Program-made: the position numbers and the translations under genes | In this document: positions 62,717 to 64,000 of the stretch, piece after piece | Layout: each line of letters begins with the position of its first letter | Numbering within the stretch: position 1 is the first letter of the stretch | The notes under the pieces: model-generated | Told to the model about the DNA's origin: nothing | The model's database searches: none | The model's input: only the letters and a program-made list of their open reading frames with translations | Origin: Piscinibacter sp. HJYY11 | Lineage (GTDB): Bacteria; Pseudomonadota; Gammaproteobacteria; Burkholderiales; Burkholderiaceae_C | DNA length: 64,000 nucleotides | Assembly (NCBI RefSeq): GCF_016735515.1 | Contig: NZ_JAERQZ010000001.1 | Location: forward strand, 2,406,746-2,470,745 | Reading direction: 5' to 3'

Positions 62717-64000
62717 AGAACTGAAGACCGCCGCGCGCCGCGCGACCGATGGCCGCCAGCTGCGCAGCCTGCTGCTCGACTGCCACCGCCTGCTCTCCGA
62801 GCGCGGCGAGGCCAACAGCGTGGCCATCGCGCGCCAGCTGGTCTCGCGCTTCAGCGCCTTGCCCGAGGAGCAGCAGGCCGGCTTCTTCGACAAGCTCTCC
62901 ACCGACTTCAGCCCCGACCCGCAGGCGGTGCTCGACGGGGCCCAGGCCTACGCGCAGGAGCCCACGCCGGAGAATCTGATCCGCCTGACACGCCTGGCCG
63001 AGCCGCCGCGGCAGGAGCTGCTTCGCCGCATCAACCGCACGCCGGGGGGCACGGCACAGATCGTCGCGATGCGGCGCAAGCTGCTGTCGCGTCTGCCTGC
63101 GCAACCGGGCTTGAGCGCGCTGGAGAGCGACTTCCACCACCTGCTCTCGTCCTGGTTCAACCCCGGCTTCCTGCAGATGCAGCAGGTCGACTGGCGCTCG
63201 CCCGCCGAGCTGCTGGAGCAGATCATCCGCCACGAGGCGGTGCACGAGATCGACGGCTGGGACGACCTGCGCCGCCGCCTGCAGCCCGATCGCCGCTGCT
63301 TCGCGTTCTTCCACCCGCAGCTGCCCAACGAGCCGCTGATCTTCGTGGAGGTGGCGCTGCTGCCCGAGATGCCGGATGCGATCGCCCCGCTGATCGACAA
63401 GCGCGCGCAGCCACTGCCGCCGAGCGACTTCAAGGTCGCGGCCTTCTACTCCATCAGCAACTGCCAGCCCGGCCTGCGCGGCGTGTCGCTCGGCAACTTC
63501 CTCATCAAGCGCGTGGCCGAGCAGCTGCACCGCGAGCTGCCGCAGATCCGCCGCTACTGCACGCTGTCGCCCATCCCGGGTTTCGCCAAGTGGCTGCAGG
63601 CCGGCACGCCGCCGCCCGAGGGCCTGAAGCGCAGCGTGGCCGAGCGCCTGGCAGACGCACGCGAGCTGCTCCTCAAAGCAACTGGCGGCGACCTCTCGAC
63701 ACTCGCAAGCGCGAACAAGCTGCAAGCGCTCGACGAGCCGGCAAGCGAAGCCTTGTCGCGGCTGTGCGCCTCGTACCTCGTGCACCATGCGGCCACGACG
63801 CACGGTGATTCGGTGGCCCGCTTCCACCTCGACAACGGCGCGCGCCTGGAGCGCCTCAACCCCATGGGGGACCTGTCGCGCAAAGGCTTGAAGCAATCCT
63901 TCGGCATGATGGTCAACTACCTCTACGACCTTCACAAAATCGAAGCCAGCCACGAGCAGTTCGTGCACGGCGAGGTGGCGCATTCGCGCGCCGTCGCCGC
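62709..64000 (+). CDS. matA: Malonyl-CoA decarboxylase (3' end outside the window)
   Basis: 430 codons are visible out of an expected 450-460. It converts malonyl-CoA to acetyl-CoA and CO2. The N-terminal half is helical (about 1-140); the catalytic GNAT-like half includes FFHPQLPNEPLIFVEVAL, YSISNCQPGLRGVSLGNFLI (holding the serine expected in the active site) and TLSPIPGFAKWL. The conserved histidine-containing end (VARFHLDNGARLERLN) is also present. It starts inside the GntR gene, so the two are coupled; a malonate-use operon probably continues beyond 64000. Confidence 0.93.
   Translation, partial: MLEELKTAARRATDGRQLRSLLLDCHRLLSERGEANSVAIARQLVSRFSALPEEQQAGFFDKLSTDFSPDPQAVLDGAQAYAQEPTPENLIRLTRLAEPPRQELLRRINRTPGGTAQIVAMRRKLLSRLPAQPGLSALESDFHHLLSSWFNPGFLQMQQVDWRSPAELLEQIIRHEAVHEIDGWDDLRRRLQPDRRCFAFFHPQLPNEPLIFVEVALLPEMPDAIAPLIDKRAQPLPPSDFKVAAFYSISNCQPGLRGVSLGNFLIKRVAEQLHRELPQIRRYCTLSPIPGFAKWLQAGTPPPEGLKRSVAERLADARELLLKATGGDLSTLASANKLQALDEPASEALSRLCASYLVHHAATTHGDSVARFHLDNGARLERLNPMGDLSRKGLKQSFGMMVNYLYDLHKIEASHEQFVHGEVAHSRAVA

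Overview
The window is a compact, high-GC stretch of bacterial chromosome. Gene content and order point to a betaproteobacterium of the order Burkholderiales, most likely the Rubrivivax/Leptothrix/Rhizobacter side. Markers are a Bug-type TctC binding protein, a betaproteobacterial porin, the block tyrS - M23 peptidase - anmK - erpA - bactofilin - rpsI/rplM, and acyl-CoA catabolic genes under IclR and GntR control. This placement is inferred from gene content; no rRNA is present. I see no tRNA, rRNA, CRISPR array, insertion sequence or phage gene. No gene-free gap exceeds 300 bases; the largest (about 285 and 262 bases) lie upstream of the acyl-CoA dehydrogenase operon and of rplM.

Layout, part one (1-25 kb): small regulatory and accessory units. 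In order: the end of an ECF sigma factor gene with its DGPF/YCII partner; methionine aminopeptidase and argC tail to tail; regulators of the LysR, GlxA/AraC, AraC, MerR and second LysR types, each beside a probable target; two overlapping diguanylate cyclase genes; membrane genes (TspO, EamA, acyltransferases, a short CDF transporter beside cadR); a porin; a secreted caspase-like protease; and glcE-glcF without an adjacent glcD. At 21.3-23.0 kb a three-gene unit (small HTH protein, orphan Clp N-domain protein, DNA/RNA non-specific nuclease) lies behind a pair of palindromes. It is the least explained module in the window.

Layout, part two (24-35 kb): a CRP-like regulator faces an operon for uptake and CoA activation of an organic acid. 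The operon has an AMP-forming ligase, a complete Liv-type ABC transporter, a small conserved-looking protein and a second, PaaK-like ligase, followed by a Bug-type binding protein. 35-49.7 kb is mostly housekeeping: tRNA quality control and charging, cell-wall hydrolysis and recycling, Fe-S insertion, cytoskeleton, ribosomal proteins, the chaperone HtpG with a clear heat-shock promoter, a stress kinase, an antiporter and a YbdK-type ligase.

Layout, part three (49.7-64 kb): a type II NADH dehydrogenase; a TetR-controlled HlyD/ABC exporter operon; a membrane-anchored AraC regulator facing a PagL-like lipid A deacylase; a pimeloyl-CoA dehydrogenase pair plus glutaryl-CoA dehydrogenase behind an IclR regulator; an orphan receiver protein; and a GntR regulator overlapping malonyl-CoA decarboxylase, which runs off the window. 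The right end therefore looks like a dicarboxylate/acyl-CoA catabolism area.
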